Assembly: GCF_900105315.1 (NCBI RefSeq)
Contig: NZ_LT629766.1
Coordinates: 2,976,001-3,040,000, forward strand
Origin: Brevibacterium siliguriense
Lineage (GTDB): Bacteria > Actinomycetota > Actinomycetes > Actinomycetales > Brevibacteriaceae
Length of the DNA stretch: 64,000 bases
Direction: 5' to 3'
Shown here: piece after piece, positions 50,777 through 62,573 of the stretch
How positions within the stretch are numbered: position 1 is the first letter of the stretch
Layout: each line of letters begins with the position of its first letter
Program-made: the position numbers and the translations under genes
The notes under the pieces: model-generated
The model's database searches: none
The model's input: the letters and a program-made list of their open reading frames with translations, nothing else
Told to the model about the DNA's origin: nothing

Positions 50777-51243
50777 CCGCCCCGCTCACCCTCACACGAC
50801 CACAAGCTTCGGCGCCGCCTCGGCGAAAGGCTGCATCGGTGTCCACGGCCCAGTCCCCTCGCCGGGGCACTCGGCAGGTCCAAGGTCAGGACAACGCAGA
50901 CGACCGGGCGCGGATCGCGGCTACGGCCACCTCGTTGGCGGTTGCCTGCCTCGAGGTCCTCTCCGGAGTCAGGCGCAGCGAGACGATCGCCCGCTGGGTC
51001 GAGCCGGAGCTGCTGGCGAAGATCGATCATCGCTGTCAGCTGCGGGCCGAAGTCGCACCTCACCGGGCTACCGTGCCCGGTGCCCGGACGGTGAGGCCGG
51101 GAACGGCGCACGTCTGCCAGATCAGCCCCGAGATCGCGGAGGTCACGGTCATCGTCGCTGCCGCGAATCGCGTCCGGGCGGTGGCAGTCCGCTTGGAACT
51201 GCTCACCACCCGGTGGACGCTGACTGCGCTGCAGACGATGTGA
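50773..51243 (+). CDS. Rv3235-family protein
   Basis: A 156-residue soluble protein with a disordered, basic N-terminus (about 45 residues). The Rv3235-type core follows: ATATSLAVACLEVLSGVRRSETIARWVEPELLAKI, then a strand-rich stretch to RVRAVAVRLELLTTRWTLTALQTM. In mycobacteria the homolog lies beside secA1, as here (convergent, 18 bases apart). The start overlaps the LysM gene stop. Function unknown; a link to secretion is suggested by position only. Confidence 0.78.
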   Translation: MTAPLTLTRPQASAPPRRKAASVSTAQSPRRGTRQVQGQDNADDRARIAATATSLAVACLEVLSGVRRSETIARWVEPELLAKIDHRCQLRAEVAPHRATVPGARTVRPGTAHVCQISPEIAEVTVIVAAANRVRAVAVRLELLTTRWTLTALQTM

Positions 51244-51261
51244 GCCGCTGAGGGCTCTGCG

Positions 51262-53952
<2,691 letters not shown>

Positions 53953-54006
53953 TTTTCTCCTAATCGGCATGTCTGCCGGACAACGACTCGAACGACTGTA
54001 TAGCCC

Positions 54007-55248
54007 CTAGCTTAATGGCAGGTGAGTACCTTCGAGGTCAACGGCGGTCAGTCCCAGCCACGTGGCCATCGTCATGAGCTCCTCGGCCAGCTCCATGGTG
54101 TGCTCCTCCTCCGGCTCCCATGTCACCTTGTGAGCGCGCAGGATTCCTGCCGCTCGGTCCCGGTGCAGGTCGACTCGCCCGACGAGTCGATCACCGAGGA
54201 GGAACGGAGTGACGTAGTAGCCGTGCACGCGCTTGGCCGCCGGAGTGTAGATCTCGATGCGATAGTGGAAGTCGAATAGCCATTCGATGCGCGGCCGGTA
54301 GAAGACCAAGGGGTCGAACGGAGCCAGCAGCGCTCGAGCGTTGACGGTCCGTGGGGTCCGTGCCTCGTGCCATTTCAGAGCGCGGGCCCCTTCGACGTCG
54401 ACTTCGCGCAGTTCGCCTGAGGCGATGAGTTCGGTGATCGCGTCGTCGGTCGGTGCGCGCCGCTGCCGAAAGTAGTCGGCGATATCCCCGGGTCGGGAGA
54501 TGCCCAGAGCCCGTGCTGCGATGCGGGTGAGTTCGAAGACATTGTTCTCGGCCCCGGATATTCCGCGCGGAAGCTGCGCATTCGGATCCAAGCCCAGCTG
54601 CGGATCCTCCGGAGACCCATAGGTCAGAGGAAGCTGCGGCAGCTCGGGTGAAACGTCTCTGGCCAGCGCATAGATGCGTTCGAAGTGTTCGTTGCGTCCC
54701 GATGCGCAGATGACTCCTCCGGCGAACAGCGCTTCGAGGGCGACCTTCACCTGGCTGGGATTCCAGCCCCAATGGCCGCGGTGGATCTCCGGCAGATCGT
54801 GGTCGACCACCTCGGCGACTTCCCGCGCCGTCATCGGCCGGGTGGACAGGGCATCGAGGACGGACGACTGGAGGTTGCGGAATTGCTCTCCGGTCTCCGG
54901 ATGACGCTGACCGAAGTCGTTGCGCCACCATTCGGCGTGCGCACGAGCGAAGTGCTTCCAGGTCTGCGGTGGCACGAAGGCAGCGGCGTGTGCCCAGTAT
55001 TCGACGCCCATGCGCGGCGAAGTATAGAAGAGGCGGTCCAGGGTCTCTCGCGGATAAGGCCCCAGGCGGGAATAGAAGGGCAGATAGTGAGAGCGGACGA
55101 CTCGGGCAACGGAGTCGATCTGGGTCAGTCCCAGGGTGGAGAAGACCTTTTTCAGGTGCCGCGCCGTGACCTTCGCCGGCCGTGGCCTGTCCAGTCCCGT
55201 CGCAGCGATCGCAGTCCTGCGGGCCGCGGCCCGTGTCATCCTCTGCAT
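54007..55248 (-). CDS. YcaQ-family DNA glycosylase-like winged-helix protein
   Basis: A 413-residue protein of the YcaQ/AlkX family, which unhooks interstrand crosslinks by base excision. The LGLTQIDSVARVVRSHYLPFYSRLG segment contains the QxD catalytic signature (QID). Further family blocks are YWAHAAAFVPPQTW, HRGHWGWNPSQVKVALEALFAGG and FDPLVFYRPRIEWLFDFHYRIEIYTPAAKRVHGYYVTPFLLGDRLVGRVDL. The length is typical. Its start lies 13 bases beyond the 74-bp palindrome that separates it from hpf. Confidence 0.87.
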   Translation of the reverse strand: MQRMTRAAARRTAIAATGLDRPRPAKVTARHLKKVFSTLGLTQIDSVARVVRSHYLPFYSRLGPYPRETLDRLFYTSPRMGVEYWAHAAAFVPPQTWKHFARAHAEWWRNDFGQRHPETGEQFRNLQSSVLDALSTRPMTAREVAEVVDHDLPEIHRGHWGWNPSQVKVALEALFAGGVICASGRNEHFERIYALARDVSPELPQLPLTYGSPEDPQLGLDPNAQLPRGISGAENNVFELTRIAARALGISRPGDIADYFRQRRAPTDDAITELIASGELREVDVEGARALKWHEARTPRTVNARALLAPFDPLVFYRPRIEWLFDFHYRIEIYTPAAKRVHGYYVTPFLLGDRLVGRVDLHRDRAAGILRAHKVTWEPEEEHTMELAEELMTMATWLGLTAVDLEGTHLPLS

Positions 55249-55261
55249 GCCCCCAACCTAT

Positions 55262-55335
55262 ACCCACTTGCTACCTGACGGCGGCCCAGCAACCTCGCGC
55301 GAGGTTGCTGGGCCGCCGTCAGGTAGCAAGTGGGT
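55262..55335. repeat. perfect 74-bp palindrome (37-bp arms, no loop)
   Basis: Bases 55262-55298 and 55299-55335 are exact reverse complements with no spacer; the centre reads CCTCGCGCGAGG. The right edge takes in the first base of the hpf stop codon and the left edge is 13 bases from the YcaQ-family start. In RNA it would form a 35-bp stem with a minimal GCGC turn. It may be a terminator, an RNase site or a repeated mobile palindrome. No second copy in the window. Confidence 0.9.
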
Positions 55336-55997
55336 CAGTCGATGGCTTCTTCGAGTTCGTGGTCGAGGGCGATGACTCCGTAGCTCCACCCCTTGCGGCG
55401 GTAGACGACGGAGGGTTTGCTCGACTCCTCGTCGATGAACAGGTAGAAGTCGTGTCCGACGAGCTCCATTCGGTTCAGCGCCTCTTCGATGCCGATCGGT
55501 GAGGCATTGAAGGTCTTCTCACGCAGCACCACCGGCGAATCACCTTCGGCCTTGATCCGGCCGTTCGTCTGATCGACGCTGCGGTCCTCTTCATGCTTCG
55601 CGTCATCGGCGTCAGCATCGGGAACCATCGGTTCGGTCACCGGCATCTTCGCCAGCACCTCTGCAGTGGACTCCTTGCGGTGATGACCCGACCGCGGCAC
55701 CTTGTGTCGGTCCCTCGCTCGCCTCAGTCGTTCGACGAGCTTCGCCCATGCCAGATCGAGTGCCGCATATTTGTCGCTTGCCATGGCCTCTGCCCGAATT
55801 GCCGGTCCCTTCGCCACAACCGTGAGCTCAACTCGCTCGCTCGTCTCGGGCTGACGGGAGTTCTTCTCGTGAGTGACATGCACTTCGACACGCTGAGCGC
55901 GAGGGGCAAGCTGTTCGACCTTGGCGATCTTGTCCTCGATGTGGGCTCGAAAGCTGTCGGAGATGGTCAGTTGACGGCCGTTGACAACGATGTCCAT
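55335..55997 (-). CDS. hpf: ribosome hibernation-promoting factor, long form
   Basis: A 220-residue protein that dimerises 70S ribosomes into inactive 100S particles. The N-terminal S30AE domain (about residues 1-105) holds MDIVVNGRQLTISDSFRAHIEDKIAKVEQLA and ASDKYAALDLAWAKLVERLRRARDR. An acidic, disordered linker is followed by the C-terminal dimerisation domain (about residues 160-220), with SPIGIEEALNRMELVGHDFYLFIDEESSKPSVVYRRKGWSYGVIAL. It lies directly upstream of secA and the YcaQ-family gene and downstream of comF. Confidence 0.95.
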   Translation of the reverse strand: MDIVVNGRQLTISDSFRAHIEDKIAKVEQLAPRAQRVEVHVTHEKNSRQPETSERVELTVVAKGPAIRAEAMASDKYAALDLAWAKLVERLRRARDRHKVPRSGHHRKESTAEVLAKMPVTEPMVPDADADDAKHEEDRSVDQTNGRIKAEGDSPVVLREKTFNASPIGIEEALNRMELVGHDFYLFIDEESSKPSVVYRRKGWSYGVIALDHELEEAID

Positions 55998-56063
55998 GAT
56001 GTGTCCTTAGCGACTCGCTCGTCGGATTCATCCGATCCCATGCCCTTGGATGGGTAAACACCG

Positions 56064-56786
56064 TTATACAGTAAAGGGAGAGACAAATCGAGTGCCCCCG
56101 CGACCGAGACCGAGAACAGCTCCGACAGCGGGTCTGATCTGCACCGATGCTAGCAGACGTGCGCTTTCTGCCAGCGTTGCGCCGGTGGTGGAGAAGTCAT
56201 CGATGAGCAGATCCGCAGATGTGGAGCCGGTGCCCGACACGGGGCCGGATTCCGAGATCTCAGCGATTCTCCTCCGGTCGAGATATTGAGTCCGCTGCGC
56301 ATTCTCAGCCCGCTCGATCGCCCCGAGTCCGACCTGGTCACGTGATCGCTTCGCCGCGAGCACATCATGGACCTCCAGAGGCAGCTCCGGTGACAGCTCC
56401 TTCGCCCGCTGCGCCAGGGCGGCAGTATGCGATCCGCCCCGACGACGCCTGGCCCGATCCGAACTTGGTGCCGGAAAGAGACGGACCGCGCCGCCCGAGT
56501 AGCCGATGAGGTCGAGGGCCGCGACGATCGAACGGGTCAGTGCCAGAGCCAGGGGGTCGAGGATGTCACGGCGCCCCTCATCCTTGAAGCCCACGACCAT
56601 CTTGGAGATCTGCGAGTTGTATTCGCAGACCCCGACGATCGGGATCGTTCCGTACCGTGGCTCCATCGCCCGCGGGATCCCACCGAGCAGCTGCAGGCAG
56701 CGGGTGCACAGGGAAACGTTCTCCCGCCCGCATCCGGCGCACCGACGAGGCAGGAGCAGTTCGCCGAACTCCCCGAGCAGCCCCAT
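56064..56786 (-). CDS. comF: ComF-family phosphoribosyltransferase
   Basis: A 240-residue protein. The N-terminal zinc ribbon is CAGCGRENVSLCTRC (Cys-x2-Cys twice). The PRTase domain follows (VGFKDEGRRDILDPLALAL, LFPAPSSDRARRRRGGSHTAALAQRA) with the PRPP-binding loop DLLIDDFSTTGATL near residue 200. ComF proteins help DNA uptake or single-strand handling in competent bacteria; in actinobacteria the role is unproven. It lies between lpqB and hpf in the same orientation, the order I recall from mycobacteria. Confidence 0.9.
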   Translation of the reverse strand: MGLLGEFGELLLPRRCAGCGRENVSLCTRCLQLLGGIPRAMEPRYGTIPIVGVCEYNSQISKMVVGFKDEGRRDILDPLALALTRSIVAALDLIGYSGGAVRLFPAPSSDRARRRRGGSHTAALAQRAKELSPELPLEVHDVLAAKRSRDQVGLGAIERAENAQRTQYLDRRRIAEISESGPVSGTGSTSADLLIDDFSTTGATLAESARLLASVQIRPAVGAVLGLGRGGTRFVSPFTV

Positions 56787-56865
56787 GGAAGCAATCTACT
56801 CCATGCCCTGCACGACGGTTCGGCGATGAACTGCCTTCCGGGACAACTGCGCGTGGCCTTTCTGG

Positions 56866-58589
56866 TCAGCCGGGATAGGAGGGATCCTTCGCGGCGACGT
56901 CGACGAGCTTCTGCCAGGCGTTCGAGTTGTAGCTGTACAGCGCGCCGTCGGAACTGGTGACCAGGATCGAGCGTCCGTCCACTCCCCCGGCGATGCGGCT
57001 TCCGCCCGAGACCTCGCCGAGCTGCTCTGCAGGCCCGGTGACTCCGATGCGGAACGGCTGGACGGATTCGCCCTCCTCTGCGGCCAGAGCAACAAGAGAC
57101 GTCGATCCTGCCCACGAGACGTCCTTGACCTCGTCGAAGTTCGCGCCCACTTCGATCGGTGTTTCGGAGACATGGCCGGACGGATTGCCTGCCTTGTCCC
57201 TGGGCACACCGACCACGTCGACGCGGTCCGGCTCCCCCTTGTGTCGGCTGAGCAGAGCGACACGGGTTCCGTCTCGTGAGACCTCGATATCGATGAGCTG
57301 TCGGCCGTTGAGGAAATCGGCGGCCACTGTGAAGGATTCTCCGTCGCGCCCGACGGCCTTGAGCTCGCCCTTGTTCCTCGCCTCACCTGTCCAGGTCGTG
57401 TTGAAGCGATCGATGCTCGGCCGCACGAGCTTCTTGCCCTTGAGGATCGGAGTGGCGTCGACGGCATTGGCCTTCAACCGCATGAGCTGCTTGCCGTCAT
57501 CGGCGAGATACGTGTACATCGAGTCGTCCAAGGACACCGCAGGATCGCTGGCCTTCGCCTCCTTCAGGTTCGGACTGTTCTCGACCTTCGCGACAGTCGT
57601 TCCGGAGACTCGGGAGAGGTGATCGTCGGCGAGGACCACGGGTGGTCCGTCCACCTGGACCGACGAGTCGGTCTTCGGCTGCAGACTGGCCGGAACCGTC
57701 TGTCCGCCGATGCTCAGCTCGATTGCCGAGATCGAGGGAATGACCTGCAGAGTGGTGGCGATCTGCTGGCGGATCAATCCCTTCTCACGGTCCGACGGGC
57801 CGGGTTCTGCGCCCCCAAGGACACCTGGGCCACGCCGTTCTCGATCGTGACCACATTCGAATCACTCAGCTTCGCCCCGTCGGGGATAGAGGTGATCACC
57901 GCACCGGACAGATAGGGAGCGGGACCGCTGAGCAGCTCGTTCATCAGCACCGTCGGAGTCGAGGACGACCGAAGGAACCAGCGGGAGTCAGGGACGAGGT
58001 ACGAATAGTCGGAGGTGAAGAACTGCAGAGAATAGTTGAGGAAGATCGTGCGGAAGTCGGTCTGACTGATGAGCAGCCCGTCCGGCGCCGAGGCGATCCG
58101 CCACTCCCCGTTCTCCTGCCGCAGCGAGAACTCCAGGGTCGACTGAGTGCCCGGTTTGGTGGAGTTGTAGACGCCGGAGGAATCGACGAGGCCGACGACC
58201 GGCGCCGAGATGTTCATCGTCTTCTGATCGGAGGTGGTTCCGACGTTCAAGGAGTCGATGTCCGTGCCGTTGGGCAGCACCGACACCGATTCCTGCGGGC
58301 TCCATTTCTGCGCTTCGCCCTCGGTGAGGAATGATCGAGCCACGGAGAAGTTGTTGCCGGTGCCCGCTCCGGCACGGAGGAATCCGCGCACGATGTCGGA
58401 TGGGCTGTCGCCGGGCTCGGGTCCGTCGGGGATCCGTGCGTTGTTCGCGCCCGGATCGCTCGAGTCGTCTTCGATATGGCCGACAGGTGATGATGTCGGG
58501 ATCGACGAGCAGCCGACGAGGGCCAGTGCCATGAAGACGGCGACCAGCATGGTCTTCACGCGGGAGCCTCTGTACATCGTGCGCGTCAT
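56866..58589 (-). CDS. lpqB: lipoprotein LpqB, with a single-base frameshift
   Basis: About 574 residues when repaired. The N-terminal signal peptide ends in the lipobox LVGC (Cys27). A GerMN-type domain lies at about residues 70-290, with the segment SSTPTVLMNELLSGPAPYL. A C-terminal beta-propeller-like domain runs to VDVAAKDPSYPG. The frame breaks at about 57795: GAQNPA reads into RRTVRRD and a stop, while the other frame continues SDREKGLIRQQIATTLQVIPS. One G restored in CCCGTCGG joins them. LpqB acts on MtrB at the outer membrane face. Its ATG overlaps the mtrB stop (ATGA at 58589-58586). Confidence 0.88.
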
Positions 58590-60562
58590 GGCCGTCCTCC
58601 TTCACTGTCGTTCGGGCCGTCTCCGGCGCCGTCCTGGTCAGGCTCGCCGACGTCCACGGACCGTTCCCCTGCCTCAGCAGTGTCTGCTTCATCGATGTCC
58701 GCGTCCGCAGCATCAGGCTCGGCGGTGTCGGCCTCGGCACCGATCTCCTCGCCGGCGTCCGATTCATCGGCGGTCGATTCGACAGTCGTCGTGGTCGGCA
58801 GAGGTGATGCGGACTGCGAGTCCGCCTCGGCGGCGGTGTCATGGTTTTCCTCGAGCATCTCCGGCTCGGTTTCGACGACGATCGGGATCGACCCGGTCTG
58901 AATGCGAACGGAGCCGTCCGAGGACAGCGGTCCGGCCACGAGCGCAGAACCGCGGATCTGCGCATCGCGAGGCGGCAGGGGAAGAGGCGAAGACGTGATC
59001 TCCTGGTCGGGACGCCGAGGCATCGTCAGCCGGAAGCACGACCCCTCGCCGAGCTTGCCCCAGACCTGCAGCCAGCCGTTGTGCAGGTGGGCGTCCTCGA
59101 GCGAGATCGCCAGGCCCAGACCCGATCCGCCGAGGGTGCGCTTGCGGGCTGGATCGGCACGCCAGAACCGGTCGAAGACGTGCTCGACCTGCTCTTCGTT
59201 CATGCCGACTCCGTGGTCGCGCACGCTCACGGCCACCGCCTCGGCATTGGAGGCGACATAGACGTCGACGGGATTGCCCTCACCGTGTTCGATGGCGTTG
59301 ACAACGAGGTTGCGCACAATCCGGGTGATGCGCACACGGTCGACTTCGGCCATGACCGGTGAGGACGGAGCATGGACGACGATGGCTGTCGACATCTGTT
59401 CGGCCACCATCGACACGGTTTCGATTACGGAGGTCACGATCGCGCCGATATCGACGGGCTTGGGCACCAGTGCCGCGGCGCCGGCATCGTAGCGGGAGAT
59501 CTCCAGCAGGTCGGAGAGCAGATTGTCGAAGCGTTCGGCCTGCGAGTTCAGCAGCTCAGCGCTGCGTGCGGTGACGAGGTCGAGGTCCTCACGGGAGTCG
59601 TAGATGATATCCGCGGCAGCGCGGATCGTCGTCAGCGGTGTCCGCAACTCGTGGGAGACGTCGGAGACGAACTGCCGCTGCAGCACCGACAGTCGTTCCA
59701 TCTGCTCGATCTGGTGTTGGAGAGTGTCGGCCATATCGTTGAAGCTCTCACCGAGGACGGCGATCTCATCGTTGCCGTGCACCGGCATGCGTTCGTCCAG
59801 GTCACCATCGGCGATGAGTCTGGCCACCTCGGCGCCGGTGCGCACCGGGGTGACGACGAGCCGAGTGACGATCCAGGCGACGGCGCCGACGAGGACGACG
59901 AGGACGAGGGCGGCGACGAACATCGACCGCTGCACGAAGTTCAGAGTGTCCTGCTGTTCGCTGAGGTCACCGAGATAGTAGAGCTGGAACTGACCGGCGC
60001 CCGGGATCTGCAGCTCCTGGGTGATGAGCAGGCCCGGTCCCGAGCCGTCGGGCAGGCTCACCGACTGGTAGAGCTTGTCATCGGTCGGGGCTTTGCGGAT
60101 GGCTTCGCGAAGCTCTTCGGTGACGGGCACCTGCGATGCCTCACCATCCTCGTTCGGCCCACCGGCGGTGATCGTCGAGAACGAAGAGTTCGGGTCCTTC
60201 GGCTGCAGGGTCAGCGAATACACGGATCCGGCGGAACGGTTGTAGATCGAGGACAGCTGCGAGCTCAGCGTGTCCTGGGTGACCGCCTGGCCGTCGACCG
60301 GCGCCAGGGATCGCAGCTCGGCCAGGATCGACCGTGTCTGCGAGGACAGGGCGTCCAGGCGAGTGTCGAAGAGTCCGCGCGCGATCTGCTGGGACATGTA
60401 GGTGCCGACGCCGAAGATCGCCACCGAAGTGAGGACGATCGTGAGCACGACGATGCGGACCTGCAGGGAGTGGCTGAACGAACGGAGTATGAAGTTCCAG
60501 AACGTCTTCAATGCCGAGGCCGCGGTGCGGACGGGTCCGTCCGCGGCTGACACGGAGGTCAC
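58586..60562 (-). CDS. mtrB: sensor histidine kinase MtrB
   Basis: A 658-residue membrane kinase. Two transmembrane helices (about residues 36-56 and 213-235) bracket an external sensor. HAMP (about 236-290), HisKA with the phosphoacceptor His304 in DVSHELRTPLTTIRAA, and HATPase with NAIEHGEGN and DHGVGMNEEQVEHVF follow. A long acidic, disordered C-terminus of some 120 residues extends beyond the catalytic domain. It controls cell division and wall homeostasis through MtrA. Both ends overlap neighbours by ATGA. Confidence 0.94.
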   Translation of the reverse strand: MTSVSAADGPVRTAASALKTFWNFILRSFSHSLQVRIVVLTIVLTSVAIFGVGTYMSQQIARGLFDTRLDALSSQTRSILAELRSLAPVDGQAVTQDTLSSQLSSIYNRSAGSVYSLTLQPKDPNSSFSTITAGGPNEDGEASQVPVTEELREAIRKAPTDDKLYQSVSLPDGSGPGLLITQELQIPGAGQFQLYYLGDLSEQQDTLNFVQRSMFVAALVLVVLVGAVAWIVTRLVVTPVRTGAEVARLIADGDLDERMPVHGNDEIAVLGESFNDMADTLQHQIEQMERLSVLQRQFVSDVSHELRTPLTTIRAAADIIYDSREDLDLVTARSAELLNSQAERFDNLLSDLLEISRYDAGAAALVPKPVDIGAIVTSVIETVSMVAEQMSTAIVVHAPSSPVMAEVDRVRITRIVRNLVVNAIEHGEGNPVDVYVASNAEAVAVSVRDHGVGMNEEQVEHVFDRFWRADPARKRTLGGSGLGLAISLEDAHLHNGWLQVWGKLGEGSCFRLTMPRRPDQEITSSPLPLPPRDAQIRGSALVAGPLSSDGSVRIQTGSIPIVVETEPEMLEENHDTAAEADSQSASPLPTTTTVESTADESDAGEEIGAEADTAEPDAADADIDEADTAEAGERSVDVGEPDQDGAGDGPNDSEGGRP

Positions 60563-61239
60563 GCGGCTCGGCCGGCCTTATAGCCGACGCCGCGGACAGT
60601 GACGATGATGTCCGGCTTCTCCGGATCGCGTTCGATCTTCGAGCGCAGACGCTGCACGTGGACGTTGACCAACCTGGTGTCGGCGGCATGGCGGTAGCCC
60701 CACACCTCTTCGAGCAGGGTCTCGCGGGAGAACACCTGCCACGGCTTGCGGGCCAGTGCGACGAGCAGGTCGAATTCGAGAGGAGTCAGCGACACCGGTG
60801 ATCCGCCTTTGGTCACCGTGTGACCGGCGACGTCGACGACGACGTCGCCGACGGTCAGAAGCTCGGGAGCCTGCGGTTCGGATATTCGCAGCCGAGCACG
60901 GACACGGGCGATGAGCTCTTTGGGCTTGAACGGCTTCGGCACATAGTCATCGGCACCGGATTCGAGACCGAGGACGACATCGACCGTGTCGGACTTCGCC
61001 GTGAGCATGATGATCGGCACCGAGGAGATCTCGCGGATCTCCCGGCAGACTTCGAGTCCGTCCTTGCCGGGAAGCATCAGGTCGAGGAGCACGAGGTCCG
61101 GATTGACCTTCTGGAATTCTTCGAAGGCCTGGTCTCCGGTGGCGCAGAAGAAGGGCTCGAAGCCTTCGCTTTTGAGCACAATTCCGATCATTTCGGCCAA
61201 AGCCGTGTCATCATCAACTACGAGGATTCGAGCGTTCAT
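60559..61239 (-). CDS. mtrA: response regulator MtrA
   Basis: A 226-residue OmpR/PhoB-type regulator, the exact usual length. The receiver domain has acidic residues in VVDDDTAL, the phosphoacceptor Asp53 in LVLLDLMLPGKDGLEV, Thr in IIMLTAKS and Lys in YVPKPFKPKEL. The winged-helix domain (about residues 130-226) ends with TRLVNVHVQRLRSKIE and TVRGVGYKAG. The ATG at 61239 has GGGAGC upstream. The start of a three-gene mtrA-mtrB-lpqB operon; the first-gene promoter lies in the 284-base gap to the right. Confidence 0.96.
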   Translation of the reverse strand: MNARILVVDDDTALAEMIGIVLKSEGFEPFFCATGDQAFEEFQKVNPDLVLLDLMLPGKDGLEVCREIREISSVPIIMLTAKSDTVDVVLGLESGADDYVPKPFKPKELIARVRARLRISEPQAPELLTVGDVVVDVAGHTVTKGGSPVSLTPLEFDLLVALARKPWQVFSRETLLEEVWGYRHAADTRLVNVHVQRLRSKIERDPEKPDIIVTVRGVGYKAGRAA

Positions 61240-61523
61240 GCTCCCATTGTCCCTTATGTTCGCGTGTTCTTCGGTTCTCGACACTCCTACCCTATCGGGC
61301 GATGTCGACGACCTCATGCACCACCTCATCCACCGCGTCCGACGACGGCGATGCCCCACGCCTCCGGCTCGACCCCGAGCACGGCCCCGAACGGAGCCCC
61401 GCAGAGTGCCGATCACGCTACTTGTACAGCTCCCGGCGGCAGAGATCGAAAGGGTCGACGAAGATCGTTCGAGGCAGGGAGACTTCTCGGCACGCACCGG
61501 TGAATCATGGCAGGATTGGCGTG

Positions 61524-62573
61524 ATGGGACAGACGAATGCGTGGACCTCGGAGGTCGACTGGCACACCGGCAGGTGGCAACGACGTGCACCGTCCCCGCC
61601 CGCACGCGGCTGGCAGCCGCCTCCCCCGCGCGGTCTTCTGCCGAAACGTCCGCTGACGTTCATCGAGGCACTGGATTCCGGCTTCCGCCTGCTGCGTTTC
61701 ATCCCGGCCCTGTCCGTCGGCTCCTCTCTCATCGTCTTCGCCCTCTGGAGTCTGCTGCTCACCGCGATCGGCGCACTCATCGCCGTGCAGTTCCTGCCGT
61801 TCTTCAATGACCTGAGCGGCAACGAGGATGCCGCCTCCGGCTTCATCGCTCTGGCCCAAGTGGGGTCGCTGGCTCTGAGCCTGCTCAGCCTCGGGCTGGC
61901 CCATCTGCTCTCCGGGCTCATCGCCACGGGCACCCGCGCCTCCTTCGGCGCCCGCAGAACCACCCTGTCGATGGCATGGAAGTCCCTGTCCGGTCGCCGC
62001 TGGCGCCTCATCGCCGCCACACTGCTGATGAGCGGAATCAACCTCGGTCTGCTGCTGGCTCTCACCGCTCCGACGCTGCTGTTCTTGGGCGCCGTTTCAG
62101 CGGTCCTCGCCTTCGTCTGGGCCGGGCTGGCCGCACTGCTGTGGTTCGCTGCACTCATCTGGGTCAACCTGCGGCTGGCGTTCCTCGGTTCGGCGATCGC
62201 GGTGGAGAATCTGAGCGTGCGTGGCGCGATCGCGCGCTCCTGGAAGCTGACCGGGCGCGGCTTCTGGCGGATTCTCGGCCAACTGGCACTCGGCTACTTC
62301 CTGTCCAATCAGCTCGTCCAGCTCATCATCACCCCGTTCGTCTTCATCATCTCGCTCCTCCTGGGCATCGGTATGACCACGACCAGCGAGTCGACGAGCG
62401 CGCAGGCGGCCATAGCGATCGTCTCCGTCGGTCTGCTGCTCGGACTCACACTCATCGCCTCGGCGGTTCTCTTCGCCTATTTCGCTTGCCTGGTGACTGT
62501 CTGCTTCTTCGATCAGCAGATGCGCTCCGAAGGTCTCGACCTCGTCCTCATCCGCGCCGAGGAGGACCGATGA
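61524..62573 (+). CDS. polytopic membrane protein (GDPD membrane-domain / DUF7544-like)
   Basis: A 349-residue membrane protein with about six helices between residues 63 and 340. After a Pro/Arg-rich start (RAPSPPARGWQPPPPRG) comes LLPKRPLTFIEALDSGFRLLRF, then paired helices. LENLSVRGAIARSWKLTGRGFWRILGQLALGYFL is the segment shared with glycerophosphoryl-diester phosphodiesterase membrane domains. No catalytic domain follows. The ATG at 61524 lies in a GTGATG; the longer frame from 61302 is non-native. It is divergent from mtrA and first in an operon with the next two genes. Confidence 0.75.
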   Translation: MGQTNAWTSEVDWHTGRWQRRAPSPPARGWQPPPPRGLLPKRPLTFIEALDSGFRLLRFIPALSVGSSLIVFALWSLLLTAIGALIAVQFLPFFNDLSGNEDAASGFIALAQVGSLALSLLSLGLAHLLSGLIATGTRASFGARRTTLSMAWKSLSGRRWRLIAATLLMSGINLGLLLALTAPTLLFLGAVSAVLAFVWAGLAALLWFAALIWVNLRLAFLGSAIAVENLSVRGAIARSWKLTGRGFWRILGQLALGYFLSNQLVQLIITPFVFIISLLLGIGMTTTSESTSAQAAIAIVSVGLLLGLTLIASAVLFAYFACLVTVCFFDQQMRSEGLDLVLIRAEEDR

